Assembly (NCBI GenBank): GCA_963082975.1
Contig: OY720348.1
Span: 60,549,461-60,613,460 of the forward strand
Direction of reading: 5' to 3'
Source of the DNA: Labia minor
Taxonomy: Eukaryota > Arthropoda > Insecta > Dermaptera > Spongiphoridae
DNA length: 64,000 bases
In this document: piece after piece, positions 23,001 to 36,620 of the stretch
Position numbering within the stretch: position 1 is the first letter of the stretch
Layout: every line of letters starts with the position of its first letter
Made by a program: the position numbers and the translations under genes
Notes under the pieces: model-generated
Told to the model about the DNA's origin: nothing
Database searches by the model: none
Seen by the model: the letters and a program-made list of their open reading frames with translations, nothing else

Positions 23001-24305
23001 TCATTAATATTTTAAATTTAATTTAATTCAATGAATATTTATATTGAATATTATTTAAAGAAATTGGAGGATATCTACTATCATAGAAATAGGATTGATT
23101 ATACATAAAATTTTGGACAGTAAGCGTTCTTGTAGGTGATATTTTAAAAGTTAAAATAATATTTCAATATTAATTATTTAAATAGTAGAAAAAATAAATA
23201 AAACTCTTACCCATTGATTGAGTATTGTTTTTTTATTTTCCTTTTTAGTAACCTTCATCATATTAGGTATATGAAATCTTATGCTCGCTCCATTCCATTC
23301 AATGTAAATCTAAAAACAAGAAATAATAGATTCATAATTAGTTTTGTGATTTCATTTAAAAATTCTGAAATTTTAATTATTTTCAAACATATTGAAATTA
23401 TTTCATTAAATATTATAGAAATAAAATTTCAATTCACCGTTGAGAAGCCTCGCCGTCATTATGAAGAGATGCGTTGAATCTCTGCCCCCACAAACCAACC
23501 ACCCGTTTCTTCTTGATGCTCTTCAAAATATGAAAAGAAAAAGAAATGTTCATAAATTATTATATAGTTGACTAAATGTATTATATTATTAATGAGACTC
23601 TAACGTTTTAAGAATGTATGTAAACTATACAATGAAAATACTAACCGTGGAGACTGCTTGGTTACGCAATGATGTCTTCCCTAATCAATCTATTCTATCC
23701 CAGACCTAATTCTATGGCTCAGATGGCCATCTAACAATTTTTTCTATCTTCTATCTTCACGAGACGCTCTCCTTGCTAGAAAAGATCGCGATCGCGGAAA
23801 CGATGAAAAAAAAAAAAAAAAAAATGAAAAGCACTACCGAAACGCGGTTAGACACAGTATGGTCTAAAATGTATTTTATTGTTCGAGGGAATGCGACGCT
23901 TACAAGAAGAAGAAGAAAAAAAAAATTGGGAAAAGAAAATAGATTAATTGGGGAGGTGTTTGTGAGTTTCTGTGGATCAGCTGAGAGTGGTTTTGAATTT
24001 TTGGATTATGTCTGAACACCACATTTGAGGCAACCTGTAAGAGAAAACATCCTACCTAACTGGGGATTCATAGGCCCCGCCATAATGGGCGGGTCACCCA
24101 TGAAAGAAAGTTAACCCTAGCGATAAGGCAGTCAATACATCCTTCGGGATATTCCCATTAAGGAACATTGTTGTACTACCTTCCCAAATGTCTGATCGAG
24201 AACATAGAGCCACATCAAAATCACTCTAAGAGATACACATAACTGTACACAAACCAGGGTATTGTCATCAATAGACGACTTGGGAAACAATTCATGCACA
24301 ATACA
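20098..24305. repeat. Macrosatellite unit 6 (4208 bp)
   Basis: Longest G run in the array (11 bases, near 22125). It has a 1-base loss in tatttaaagaaa after the MITE and shares cttacaagaag with unit 5. Confidence 0.97.
22691..22990. mobile_element. hAT MITE, unit 6 copy
   Basis: Full-length copy, both octamers intact. Confidence 0.9.
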
Positions 24306-27300
24306 CATGCAATCATAACATATTTATGGCACATATCCCACTCCACCCACTCACTAAATGTCAAATACTCTAAAAGGGGTTTTATTTAATAAAAATGTTA
24401 ATAAAACACCTTTTCCTAAACTAGTAGTCTAGTAAAATATTTATTACATATTATTTAAAATTGAAATAAAAATTACTTTATTTAATTGAATAAAAATTTA
24501 AAAAAATAATTTTTATTTTTTTTTTAAATATTGAAATGTAATAACAAAAATTATATCAATTTTGCCCTTATTAATTCAAATATCAAAAAACGAACTATTT
24601 GTGCCATAAAAAATAAAGGTGTTGAATTCTCACATTTGGTGGGCTGTTAATCAAGTCGAGGGTAGAAAAACATTTTTCCAAGTTGAAGATGAACCAAATT
24701 ATCGCCAGGACAAATGATGTTACATGTAACAAAACAAAACAAAACCATACATAAGATTGATTTTTTTGAATAAATCACTAAAATTATTTTATAATATACT
24801 ACTAGATAAATATAGATACTGACCTCGAAGTTTTAAATGGGGAGCCAACTCGCAGCCAGCCGATGGCCGAACTCGATGTCGTACTTATATCATCCGATTC
24901 TTTTCAGCTCCCTGAAAACAATTGCTCTCATGAATGGGATAATTTCTATTTAACTAAATAATAAATATGAAAATATAACAATTATTATTTTAAATTTACA
25001 ATACAATCCGGATTATAATTAATATCTATAGGAATGTTATTTTTTTTATTTATCCTTTCCAATATATTAAAATGAAAAAAACAATTTATAAAGTGTCTAT
25101 GTCCGTAATGATTAAAAGTTTTTAAAATAATAATAATATTAAAATAAATTTGAAATTTGAACCTGCTGGGTTATTTTAATTTTTATCTGACATCGTTTAA
25201 TAACAGACTATCTCGTGATTTTAGAAGAAAATTGAAAAATTTGAATTGCCATAAATATCCATGAATAGGATTACAAATACGAGGGATTTATTTAGTTATT
25301 ATATATTAATTTATACCATTTTGGATTGTAATTAAGATTCAATTTGGATGTTTACGATATTTAAAAAGTTTCCTTGGAATATCAGGCATCGTCATTGAAA
25401 AAATATGATTTTTTTCAATTTTTTGGGGATAATTCTACTTTTTTGAAATTCGAGGGATTTATTAAGTTATTATATATTAATTTTTACCATTTTGGATTCT
25501 AATTAAGATTTAATTTGGATATTTACGATATTTTAAATATTTCTTTGGAAATCAGGAATTGTCATTGAAAAAATATGATTTTTTTCAATTTTTTGGTGGA
25601 AAATTCTATATATTCATTTCTCCATTTTGGATTGTAATTAAGATTCAATTTGTATGTTTACGATATTTTAAAAATTTCCTTAGAAATCAGGCATCGTCAT
25701 TGAAAAAATATGATTTTTTTCAATTTTTTGGGGATAATTCTACTTTTTTGAAATTCGAGGGATTTATTAAGTTATTATATATTAATTTTTACCATTTTGG
25801 ATTCTAATTAAGATTTAATTTGGATATTTACGATATTTTAAATATTTCTTTGGAAATCAGGAATTGTCATTGAAAAAATATGATTTTTTTCAATTTTTTT
25901 AGGGAAATTTCTACTTTTGGTAAATACAAGGGATTTTTTAACTTTTTATATATTAATTTATACCATTTTGGATTCTAATTAAGATTCAATTTGTATGTTT
26001 ACGATATTTTAAAACTTTCCTTAGAAAATATGGATTGCGGTAGATAAAATATGATTTTTTTTTTCAATTTTTTACATATAAAATACTTACAATGTATTGA
26101 TTATTCAACAGTATCATCGTCTTCAATCCCTGTAAAACAAAGACTAATATGAAATAATGTTTTCCTGGAATAATTCATTTATTGGAAATCTACTCATCTT
26201 TTTGATGAAACCGTAAAAGTGAAACAACAACATTGATCGAGGTTACATGAAAAACAAGAAAAATAAAACACATATTTATTAAGATTGAAAATAGAGTAGA
26301 ATAATATTTAAATATCTTAAACAAATACTTACGGGGGGGGGTTTCACCCCCTTGCAATAGCCCGATGTATGTTGACGATGATCTGGAAGTCATTATGTTG
26401 TCAATCTCTCTCTCTCTCTCTCTTGTTTATGCAATGGTGCACATCAATTAGGACTAAAAAATTAACAAACCATTTCACTTAGTAATTTAATATACGCGTG
26501 TAGTATCTTTATAAATTCATCAATGTAAAAAACTCTAGAAATATCTATACAAGAAATTAAACATTTTATATATCTGGATTTGATATTTTGAAACGATATT
26601 GTATTCATCATTCTACTCACTGGTTGTGCATGCGCTTATTAGCTTCTTATTAGCTTCTTCCATCATTTCTTAGTGACCAGAGAGTAGAGTCAAGACAGAA
26701 TCATCCACGGGTACGAACATCATCATCTAATGGTGATAGATCAAACATATGATAATAATTTAAAATTTAATTAAAACTTGTTTTAAACTTAAAAAATTAA
26801 TAATTGAAGAAGATGAAGAAGAATAGTCAAAGAATGTTTTTAATAAGTCTTTTTATTTATATCTTATCATTTTATAGAAATTTCTATAATCTATAGCAGG
26901 GGTTCTTAAACTGTGGGTCGCGACCCCCCTGGGGGGTCGCGAGACTACTGAAAGCGGGTCGCAAAGATCTGATACTTTTGAATCATTATAAATAAAATTT
27001 TAAAATTATTAAATTATATATATGTGAAATGAATGGGTATGTATTCTTTAATCCTTATTTTATTTACATTGTATAATAGTGCGATATTACATCTACATCT
27101 ACGGTTAATATATATTTCATTATATGGAGGAGGGGGTCGTTTAAAATTTCCTAAGCTTGAAGGGGGTCGCTATATAAAAAAGTTTAAGAAGCCCTGATCT
27201 ATAGCATCATTAATATTTTAAATTTAATTTAATTCAATGAATATTTATATTGAATATTATTTAATAGAAATTGGAGGATATCTACTATCATAGAAATAGG

Positions 27301-28512
27301 ATTGATTATACATAAAATTTTGGACAGTAAGCGTTCTTGTAGGTGATATTTTAAAAGTTAAAATAATATTTCAATATTAATTATTTAAATAGTAGAAAAA
27401 ATAAATAAAACTCTTACCCATTGATTGAGTATTGTTTTTTTATTTTCCTTTTTAGTAACCTTCATCATATTAGGTATATGAAATCTTATGCTCGCTCCAT
27501 TCCATTCAATGTAAATCTAAAAACAAGAAATAATAGATTCATAATTAGTTTTGTGATTTCATTTAAAAATTCTGAAATTTTAATTATTTTCAAACATATT
27601 GAAATTATTTCATTAAATATTATAGAAATAAAATTTCAATTCACCGTTGAGAAGCCTCGCCGTCATTATGAAGAGATGCGTTGAATCTCTGCCCCCACAA
27701 ACCAACCACCCGTTTCTTCTTGATGCTCTTCAAAATATGAAAAGAAAAAGAAATGTTCATAAATTATTATATAGTTGACTAAATGTATTATATTATTAAT
27801 GAGACTCTAACGTTTTAAGAATGTATGTAAACTATACAATGAAAATACTAACCGTGGAGACTGCTTGGTTACGCAATGATGTCTTCCCTAATCAATCTAT
27901 TCTATCCCAGACCTAATTCTATGGCTCAGATGGCCATCTAACAATTTTTTCTATCTTCTATCTTCACGAGACGCTCTCCTTGCTAGAAAAGATCGCGATC
28001 GCGGAAACGATGAAAAAAAAAAAAAAAAAAATGAAAAGCACTACCGAAACGCGGTTAGACACAGTATGGTCTAAAATGTATTTTATTGTTCGAGGGAATG
28101 CGACGCTTAGAAGAAGAAGAAGAAAAAAAAAATTGGGAAAAGAAAATAGATTAATTGGGGAGGTGTTTGTGAGTTTCTGTGGATCAGCTGAGAGTGGTTT
28201 TGAATTTTTGGATTATGTCTGAACACCACATTTGAGGCAACCTGTAAGAGAAAACATCCTACCTAACCGGGGATTCATAGGCCCCGCCATAATGGGCGGG
28301 TCACCCATGAAAGAAAGTTAACCCTAGCGATAAGGCAGTCAATACATCCTTCGGGATATTCCCATTAAGGAACATTGTTGTACTACCTTCCCAAATGTCT
28401 GATCGAGAACATAGAGCCACATCAAAATCACTCTAAGAGATACACATAACTGTACACAAACCAGGGTATTGTCATCAATAGACGACTTGGGAAACAATTC
28501 ATGCACAATACA
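24306..28512. repeat. Macrosatellite unit 7 (4207 bp)
   Basis: Shares aaaacacatatt with unit 15 only, and acatataaaatac with units 12 and 15. First unit with ctaaccgggg near its distal end, which predominates from unit 9 onward. It has a private A-to-G change in aaagtgtctatg near 25095. G run of 9. Confidence 0.97.
26897..27196. mobile_element. hAT MITE, unit 7 copy
   Basis: Full-length copy, both octamers intact. Confidence 0.9.
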
Positions 28513-31500
28513 CATGCAATCATAACATATTTATGGCACATATCCCACTCCACCCACTCACTAAATGTCAAATACTCTAAAAGGGGTTTTATTTAATAAA
28601 AATGTTAATAAAACACCTTTTCCTAAACTAGTAGTCTAGTAAAATATTTATTACATATTATTTAAAATTGAAATAAAAATTACTTTATTTAATTGAATAA
28701 AAATTTAAAAAAATAATTTTTATTTTTTTTTTAAATATTGAAATGTAATAACAAAAATTATATCAATTTTGCCCTTATTAATTCAAATATCAAAAAACGA
28801 ACTATTTGTGCCATAAAAAATAAAGGTGTTGAATTCTCACATTTGGTGGGCTGTTAATCAAGTCGAGGGTAGAAAAACATTTTTCCAAGTTGAAGATGAA
28901 CCAAATTATCGCCAGGACAAATGATGTTACATGTAACAAAACAAAACAAAACCATACATAAGATTGATTTTTTTGAATAAATCACTAAAATTATTTTATA
29001 ATATACTACTAGATAAATATAGATACTGACCTCGAAGTTTTAAATGGGGAGCCAACTCGCAGCTAGCCGATGGCCGAACTCGATGTCGTACTTATATCAT
29101 CCGATTCTTTTCAGCTCCCTGAAAACAATTGCTCTCATGAATGGGATAATTTCTATTTAACTAAATAATAAATATGAAAATATAACAATTATTATTTTAA
29201 ATTTACAATACAATCCGGATTATAATTAATATCTATAGGAATGTTATTTTTTTTATTTATCCTTTCAAATATATTAAAATGAAAAAAACAATTTATAAAG
29301 TATCTATGTCCGTAATGATTAAAAGTTTTTAAAATAATAATAATATTAAAATAAATTTGAAATTTGAACCTGCTGGGTTATTTTAATTTTTATCTGACAT
29401 CGTTTAATAACAGACTATCTTGTGATTTTAGAAGAAAATTGAAAAATTTGAATTGCCATAAATATCCATGAATAGGATTACAAATACGAGGGATTTATTT
29501 AGTTATTATATATTAATTTATACCATTTTGGATTGTAATTAAGATTCAATTTGGATGTTTACGATATTTAAAAAGTTTCCTTGGAATATCAGGCATCGTC
29601 ATTGAAAAAATATGATTTTTTTCAATTTTTTGGGGATAATTCTACTTTTTTGAAATTCGAGGGATTTATTAAGTTATTATATATTAATTTTTACCATTTT
29701 GGATTCTAATTAAGATTTAATTTGGATATTTACGATATTTTAAATATTTCTTTGGAAATCAGGAATTGTCATTGAAAAAATATGATTTTTTTCAATTTTT
29801 TTAGGGAAATTTCTACTTTTGGTAAATACAAGGGATTTTTTAACTTTTTATATATTAATTTATACCATTTTGGATTCTAATTAAGATTCAATTTGTATGT
29901 TTACGATATTTTAAAACTTTCCTTAGAAAATATGGATTGCGGTAGATAAAATATGATTTTTTTTTTCAATTTTTTACATATACAATACTTACAATGTATT
30001 GATTATTCAACAGTATCATCGTCTTCAATCCCTGTAAAACAAAGACTAATATGAAATAATGTTTTCCTGGAATAATTCATTTATTGGAAATCTACTCATC
30101 TTTTTGATGAAACCGTAAAAGTGAAACAACAACATTGATCGAGGTTACATGAAAAACAAGAAAAATAAAAGACATATTTATTAAGATTGAAAATAGAGTA
30201 GAATAATATTTAAATATCTTAAACAAATACTTACGGGGGGGTTTCACCCCCTTGCAATAGCCCGATGTATGTTGACGATGATCTGGAAGTCATTATGTTG
30301 TCAATCTCTCTCTCTCTCTCTCTTGTTTATGCAATGGTGCACATCAATTAGGACTAAAAAATTAACAAACCATTTCACTTAGTAATTTAATATACGCGTG
30401 TAGTATCTTTATAAATTCATCAATGTAAAAAACTCTAGAAATATCTATACAAGAAATTAAACATTTTATATATCTGGATTTGATATTTTGAAACGATATT
30501 GTATTCATCATTCTACTCACTGGTTGTGCATGCGCTTATTAGCTTCTTATTAGCTTCTTCCATCATTTCTTAGTGACCAGAGAGTAGAGTCAAGACAGAA
30601 TCATCCACGGGTACGAACATCATCATCTAATGGTGATAGATCAAACATATGATAATAATTTAAAATTTAATTAAAACTTGTTTTAAACTTAAAAAATTAA
30701 TAATTGAAGAAGATGAAGAAGAATAGTCAAAGAATGTTTTTAATAAGTCTTTTTATTTATATCTTATCATTTTATAGAAATTTCTATAATCTATAGCAGG
30801 GGTTCTTAAACTGTGGGTCGCGACCCCCCTGGGGGGTCGCGAGACTACTGAAAGCGGGTCGCAAAGATCTGATACTTTTGAATCATTATAAATAAAATTT
30901 TAAAATTATTAAATTATATATATGTGAAATGAATGGGTATGTATTCTTTAATCCTTATTTTATTTACATTGTATAATAGTGCGATATTACATCTACATCT
31001 ACGGTTAATATATATTTCATTATATGGAGGAGGGGGTCGTTTAAAATTTCCTAAGCTTGAAGGGGGTCGCTATATAAAAAAGTTTAAGAAGCCCTGATCT
31101 ATAGCATCATTAATATTTTAAATTTAATTTAATTCAATGAATATTTATATTGAATATTATTTAATAGAAATTGGAGGATATCTACTATCATAGAAATAGG
31201 ATTGATTATACATAAAATTTTGGACAGTAAGCGTTCTTGTAGGTGATATTTTAAAAGTTAAAATAATATTTCAATATTAATTATTTAAATAGTAGAAAAA
31301 ATAAATAAAACTCTTACCCATTGATTGAGTATTGTTTTTTTATTTTCCTTTTTAGTAACCTTCATCATATTAGGTATATGAAATCTTATGCTCGCTCCAT
31401 TCCATTCAATGTAAATCTAAAAACAAGAAATAATAGATTCATAATTAGTTTTGTGATTTCATTTAAAAATTCTGAAATTTTAATTATTTTCAAACATATT

Positions 31501-32412
31501 GAAATTATTTCATTAAATATTATAGAAATAAAATTTCAATTCACCGTTGAGAAGCCTCGCCGTCATTATGAAGAGATGCGTTGAATCTCTGCCCCCACAA
31601 ACCAACCACCCGTTTCTTCTTGATGCTCTTCAAAATATGAAAAGAAAAAGAAATGTTCATAAATTATTATATAGTTGACTAAATGTATTATATTATTAAT
31701 GAGACTCTAACGTTTTAAGAATGTATGTAAACTATACAATGAAAATACTAACCGTGGAGACTGCTTGGTTACGCAATGATGTCTTCCCTAATCAATCTAT
31801 TCTATCCCAGACCTAATTCTATGGCTCAGATGGCCATCTAACAATTTTTTCTATCTTCTATCTTCACGAGACGCTCTCCTTGCTAGAAAAGATCGCGATC
31901 GTGGAAACGATGAAAAAAAAAAAAAAAAAAATGAAAAGCACTACCGAAACGCGGTTAGACACAGTATGGTCTAAAATGTATTTTATTGTTCGAGGGAATG
32001 CGACGCTTAGAAGAAGAAGAAGAAAAAAAAAATTGGGAAAAGAAAATAGATTAATTGGGGAGGTGTTTGTGAGTTTCTGTGGATCAGCTGAGAGTGGTTT
32101 TGAATTTTTGGATTATGTCTGAACACCACATTTGAGGCAACCTGTAAGAGAAAACATCCTACCTAACTGGGGATTCATAGGCCCCGCCATAATGGGCGGG
32201 TCACCCATGAAAGAAAGTTAACCCTAGCGATAAGGCAGTCAATACATCCTTCGGGATATTCCCATTAAGGAACATTGTTGTACTACCTTCCCAAATGTCT
32301 GATCGAGAACATAGAGCCACATCAAAATCACTCTAAGAGATACACATAACTGTACACAAACCAGGGTATTGTCATCAATAGACGACTTGGGAAACAATTC
32401 ATGCACAATACA
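28513..32412. repeat. Macrosatellite unit 8 (3900 bp, sub-repeat deletion)
   Basis: One 305-base sub-repeat period is missing: the anchor at 29598 is followed 170 bases later by the anchor at 29768, which leads straight into the last sub-repeat. The proximal part shares three variants with units 14 and 15 only (cagctagccg, ctttcaaatat, tatcttgtg). The distal part has ctaactgggg like units 1-6. G run of 7. Confidence 0.97.
30797..31096. mobile_element. hAT MITE, unit 8 copy
   Basis: Full-length copy, both octamers intact. Confidence 0.9.
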
Positions 32413-35400
32413 CATGCAATCATAACATATTTATGGCACATATCCCACTCCACCCACTCACTAAATGTCAAATACTCTAAAAGGGGTTTTATTTAATAAA
32501 AATGTTAATAAAACACCTTTTCCTAAACTAGTAGTCTAGTAAAATATTTATTACATATTATTTAAAATTGAAATAAAAATTACTTTATTTAATTGAATAA
32601 AAATTTAAAAAAATAATTTTTATTTTTTTTTTAAATATTGAAATGTAATAACAAAAATTATATCAATTTTGCCCTTATTAATTCAAATATCAAAAAACGA
32701 ACTATTTGTGCCATAAAAAATAAAGGTGTTGAATTCTCACATTTGGTGGGCTGTTAATCAAGTCGAGGGTAGAAAAACATTTTTCCAAGTTGAAGATGAA
32801 CCAAATTATCGCCAGGACAAATGATGTTACATGTAACAAAACAAAACAAAACCATACATAAGATTGATTTTTTTGAATAAATCACTAAAATTATTTTATA
32901 ATATACTACTAGATAAATATAGATACTGACCTCGAAGTTTTAAATGGGGAGCCAACTCGCAGCCAGCCGATGGCCGAACTCGATGTCGTACTTATATCAT
33001 CCGATTCTTTTCAGCTCCCTGAAAACAATTGCTCTCATGAATGGGATAATTTCTATTTAACTAAATAATAAATATGAAAATATAACAATTATTATTTTAA
33101 ATTTACAATACAATCCGGATTATAATTAATATCTATAGGAATGTTATTTTTTTTATTTATCCTTTCCAATATATTAAAATGAAAAAAACAATTTATAAAG
33201 TATCTATGTCCGTAATGATTAAAAGTTTTTAAAATAATAATAATATTAAAATAAATTTGAAATTTGAACCTGCTGGGTTATTTTAATTTTTATCTGACAT
33301 CGTTTAATAACAGACTATCTCGTGATTTTAGAAGAAAATTGAAAAATTTGAATTGCCATAAATATCCATGAATAGGATTACAAATACGAGGGATTTATTT
33401 AGTTATTATATATTAATTTATACCATTTTGGATTGTAATTAAGATTCAATTTGGATGTTTACGATATTTAAAAAGTTTCCTTGGAATATCAGGCATCGTC
33501 ATTGAAAAAATATGATTTTTTTCAATTTTTTGGGGATAATTCTACTTTTTTGAAATTCGAGGGATTTATTAAGTTATTATATATTAATTTTTTCCATTTT
33601 GGATTCTAATTAAGATTTAATTTGGATATTTACGATATTTTAAATATTTCTTTGGAAATCAGGAATTGTCATTGAAAAAATATGATTTTTTTCAATTTTT
33701 TGGTGGAAAATTCTATATATTCATTTCTCCATTTTGGATTCTAAGTAAGATTCAATTTGTATGTTTACGATATTTTAAAAATTTCCTTAGAAATCAGGCA
33801 TCGTCATTGAAAAAATATGATTTTTTTCAATTTTTTGGGGATAATTCTACTTTTTTGAAATTCGAGGGATTTATTAAGTTATTATATATTAATTTTTACC
33901 ATTTTGGATTCTAATTAAGATTTAATTTGGATATTTACGATATTTTAAATATTTCTTTGGAAATCAGGAATTGTCATTGAAAAAATATGATTTTTTTCAA
34001 TTTTTTTAGGGAAATTTCTACTTTTGGTAAATACAAGGGATTTTTTAACTTTTTATATATTAATTTATACCATTTTGGATTCTAATTAAGATTCAATTTG
34101 TATGTTTACGATATTTTAAAACTTTCCTTAGAAAATATGGATTGCGGTAGATAAAATATGATTTTTTTTTTCAATTTTTTACATATACAATACTTACAAT
34201 GTATTGATTATTCAACAGTATCATCGTCTTCAATCCCTGTAAAACAAAGACTAATATGAAATAATGTTTTCCTGGAATAATTCATTTATTGGAAATCTAC
34301 TCATCTTTTTGATGAAACCGTAAAAGTGAAACAACAACATTGATCGAGGTTACATGAAAAACAAGAAAAATAAAAGACATATTTATTAAGATTGAAAATA
34401 GAGTAGAATAATATTTAAATATCTTAAACAAATACTTACGGGGGGGGGTTTCACCCCCTTGCAATAGCCCGATGTATGTTGACGATGATCTGGAAGTCAT
34501 TATGTTGTCAATCTCTCTCTCTCTCTCTCTTGTTTATGCAATGGTGCACATCAATTAGGACTAAAAAATTAACAAACCATTTCACTTAGTAATTTAATAT
34601 ACGCGTGTAGTATCTTTATAAATTCATCAATGTAAAAAACTCTAGAAATATCTATACAAGAAATTAAACATTTTATATATCTGGATTTGATATTTTGAAA
34701 CGATATTGTATTCATCATTCTACTCACTGGTTGTGCATGCGCTTATTAGCTTCTTATTAGCTTCTTCCATCATTTCTTAGTGACCAGAGAGTAGAGTCAA
34801 GACAGAATCATCCACGGGTACGAACATCATCATCTAATGGTGATAGATCAAACATATGATAATAATTTAAAATTTAATTAAAACTTGTTTTAAACTTAAA
34901 AAATTAATAATTGAAGAAGATGAAGAAGAATAGTCAAAGAATGTTTTTAATAAGTCTTTTTATTTATATCTTATCATTTTATAGAAATTTCTATAATCTA
35001 TAGCAGGGGTTCTTAAACTGTGGGTCGCGACCCCCCTGGGGGGTCGCGAGACTACTGAAAGCGGGTCGCAAAGATCTGATACTTTTGAATCATTATAAAT
35101 AAAATTTTAAAATTATTAAATTATATATATGTGAAATGAATGGGTATGTATTCTTTAATCCTTATTTTATTTACATTGTATAATAGTGCGATATTACATC
35201 TACATCTACGGTTAATATATATTTCATTATATGGAGGAGGGGGTCGTTTAAAATTTCCTAAGCTTGAAGGGGGTCGCTATATAAAAAAGTTTAAGAAGCC
35301 CTGATCTATAGCATCATTAATATTTTAAATTTAATTTAATTCAATGAATATTTATATTGAATATTATTTAATAGAAATTGGAGGATATCTACTATCATAG

Positions 35401-36620
35401 AAATAGGATTGATTATACATAAAATTTTGGACAGTAAGCGTTCTTGTAGGTGATATTTTAAAAGTTAAAATAATATTTCAATATTAATTATTTAAATAGT
35501 AGAAAAAATAAATAAAACTCTTACCCATTGATTGAGTATTGTTTTTTTATTTTCCTTTTTAGTAACCTTCATCATATTAGGTATATGAAATCTTATGCTC
35601 GCTCCATTCCATTCAATGTAAATCTAAAAACAAGAAATAATAGATTCATAATTAGTTTAGTGATTTCATTTAAAAATTCTGAAATTTTAATTATTTTCAA
35701 ACATATTGAAATTATTTCATTAAATATTATAGAAATAAAATTTCAATTCACCGTTGAGAAGCCTCGCCGTCATTATGAAGAGATGCGTTGAATCTCTGCC
35801 CCCACAAACCAACCACCCGTTTCTTCTTGATGCTCTTCAAAATATGAAAAGAAAAAGAAATGTTCATAAATTATTATATAGTTGACTAAATGTATTATAT
35901 TATTAATGAGACTCTAACGTTTTAAGAATGTATGTAAACTATACAATGAAAATACTAACCGTGGAGACTGCTTGGTTACGCAATGATGTCTTCCCTAATC
36001 AATCTATTCTATCCCAGACCTAATTCTATGGCTCAGATGGCCATCTAACAATTTTTTCTATCTTCTATCTTCACGAGACGCTCTCCTTGCTAGAAAAGAT
36101 CGCGATCGCGGAAACGATGAAAAAAAAAAAAAAAAAAAATGAAAAGCACTACCGAAACGCGGTTAGACACAGTATGGTCTAAAATGTATTTTATTGTTCG
36201 AGGGAATGCGACGCTTAGAAGAAGAAGAAGAAAAAAAAAATTGGGAAAAGAAAATAGATTAATTGGGGAGGTGTTTGTGAGTTTCTGTGGATCAGCTGAG
36301 AGTGGTTTTGAATTTTTGGATTATGTCTGAACACCACATTTGAGGCAACCTGTAAGAGAAAACATCCTACCTAACCGGGGATTCATAGGCCCCGCCATAA
36401 TGGGCGGGTCACCCATGAAAGAAAGTTAACCCTAGCGATAAGGCAGTCAATACATCCTTCGGGATATTCCCATTAAGGAACATTGTTGTACTACCTTCCC
36501 AAATGTCTGATCGAGAACATAGAGCCACATCAAAATCACTCTAAGAGATACACATAACTGTACACAAACCAGGGTATTGTCATCAATAGACGACTTGGGA
36601 AACAATTCATGCACAATACA
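32413..36620. repeat. Macrosatellite unit 9 (4208 bp)
   Basis: First unit with aattttttccatt in the sub-repeat block (shared with units 10 and 16) and with the ctaagtaag form otherwise seen in units 1, 10, 12 and 13. G run of 9. A T-to-A change (agtttagtg near 35658) is private. Confidence 0.97.
35004..35303. mobile_element. hAT MITE, unit 9 copy
   Basis: Full-length copy, both octamers intact. Confidence 0.9.
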
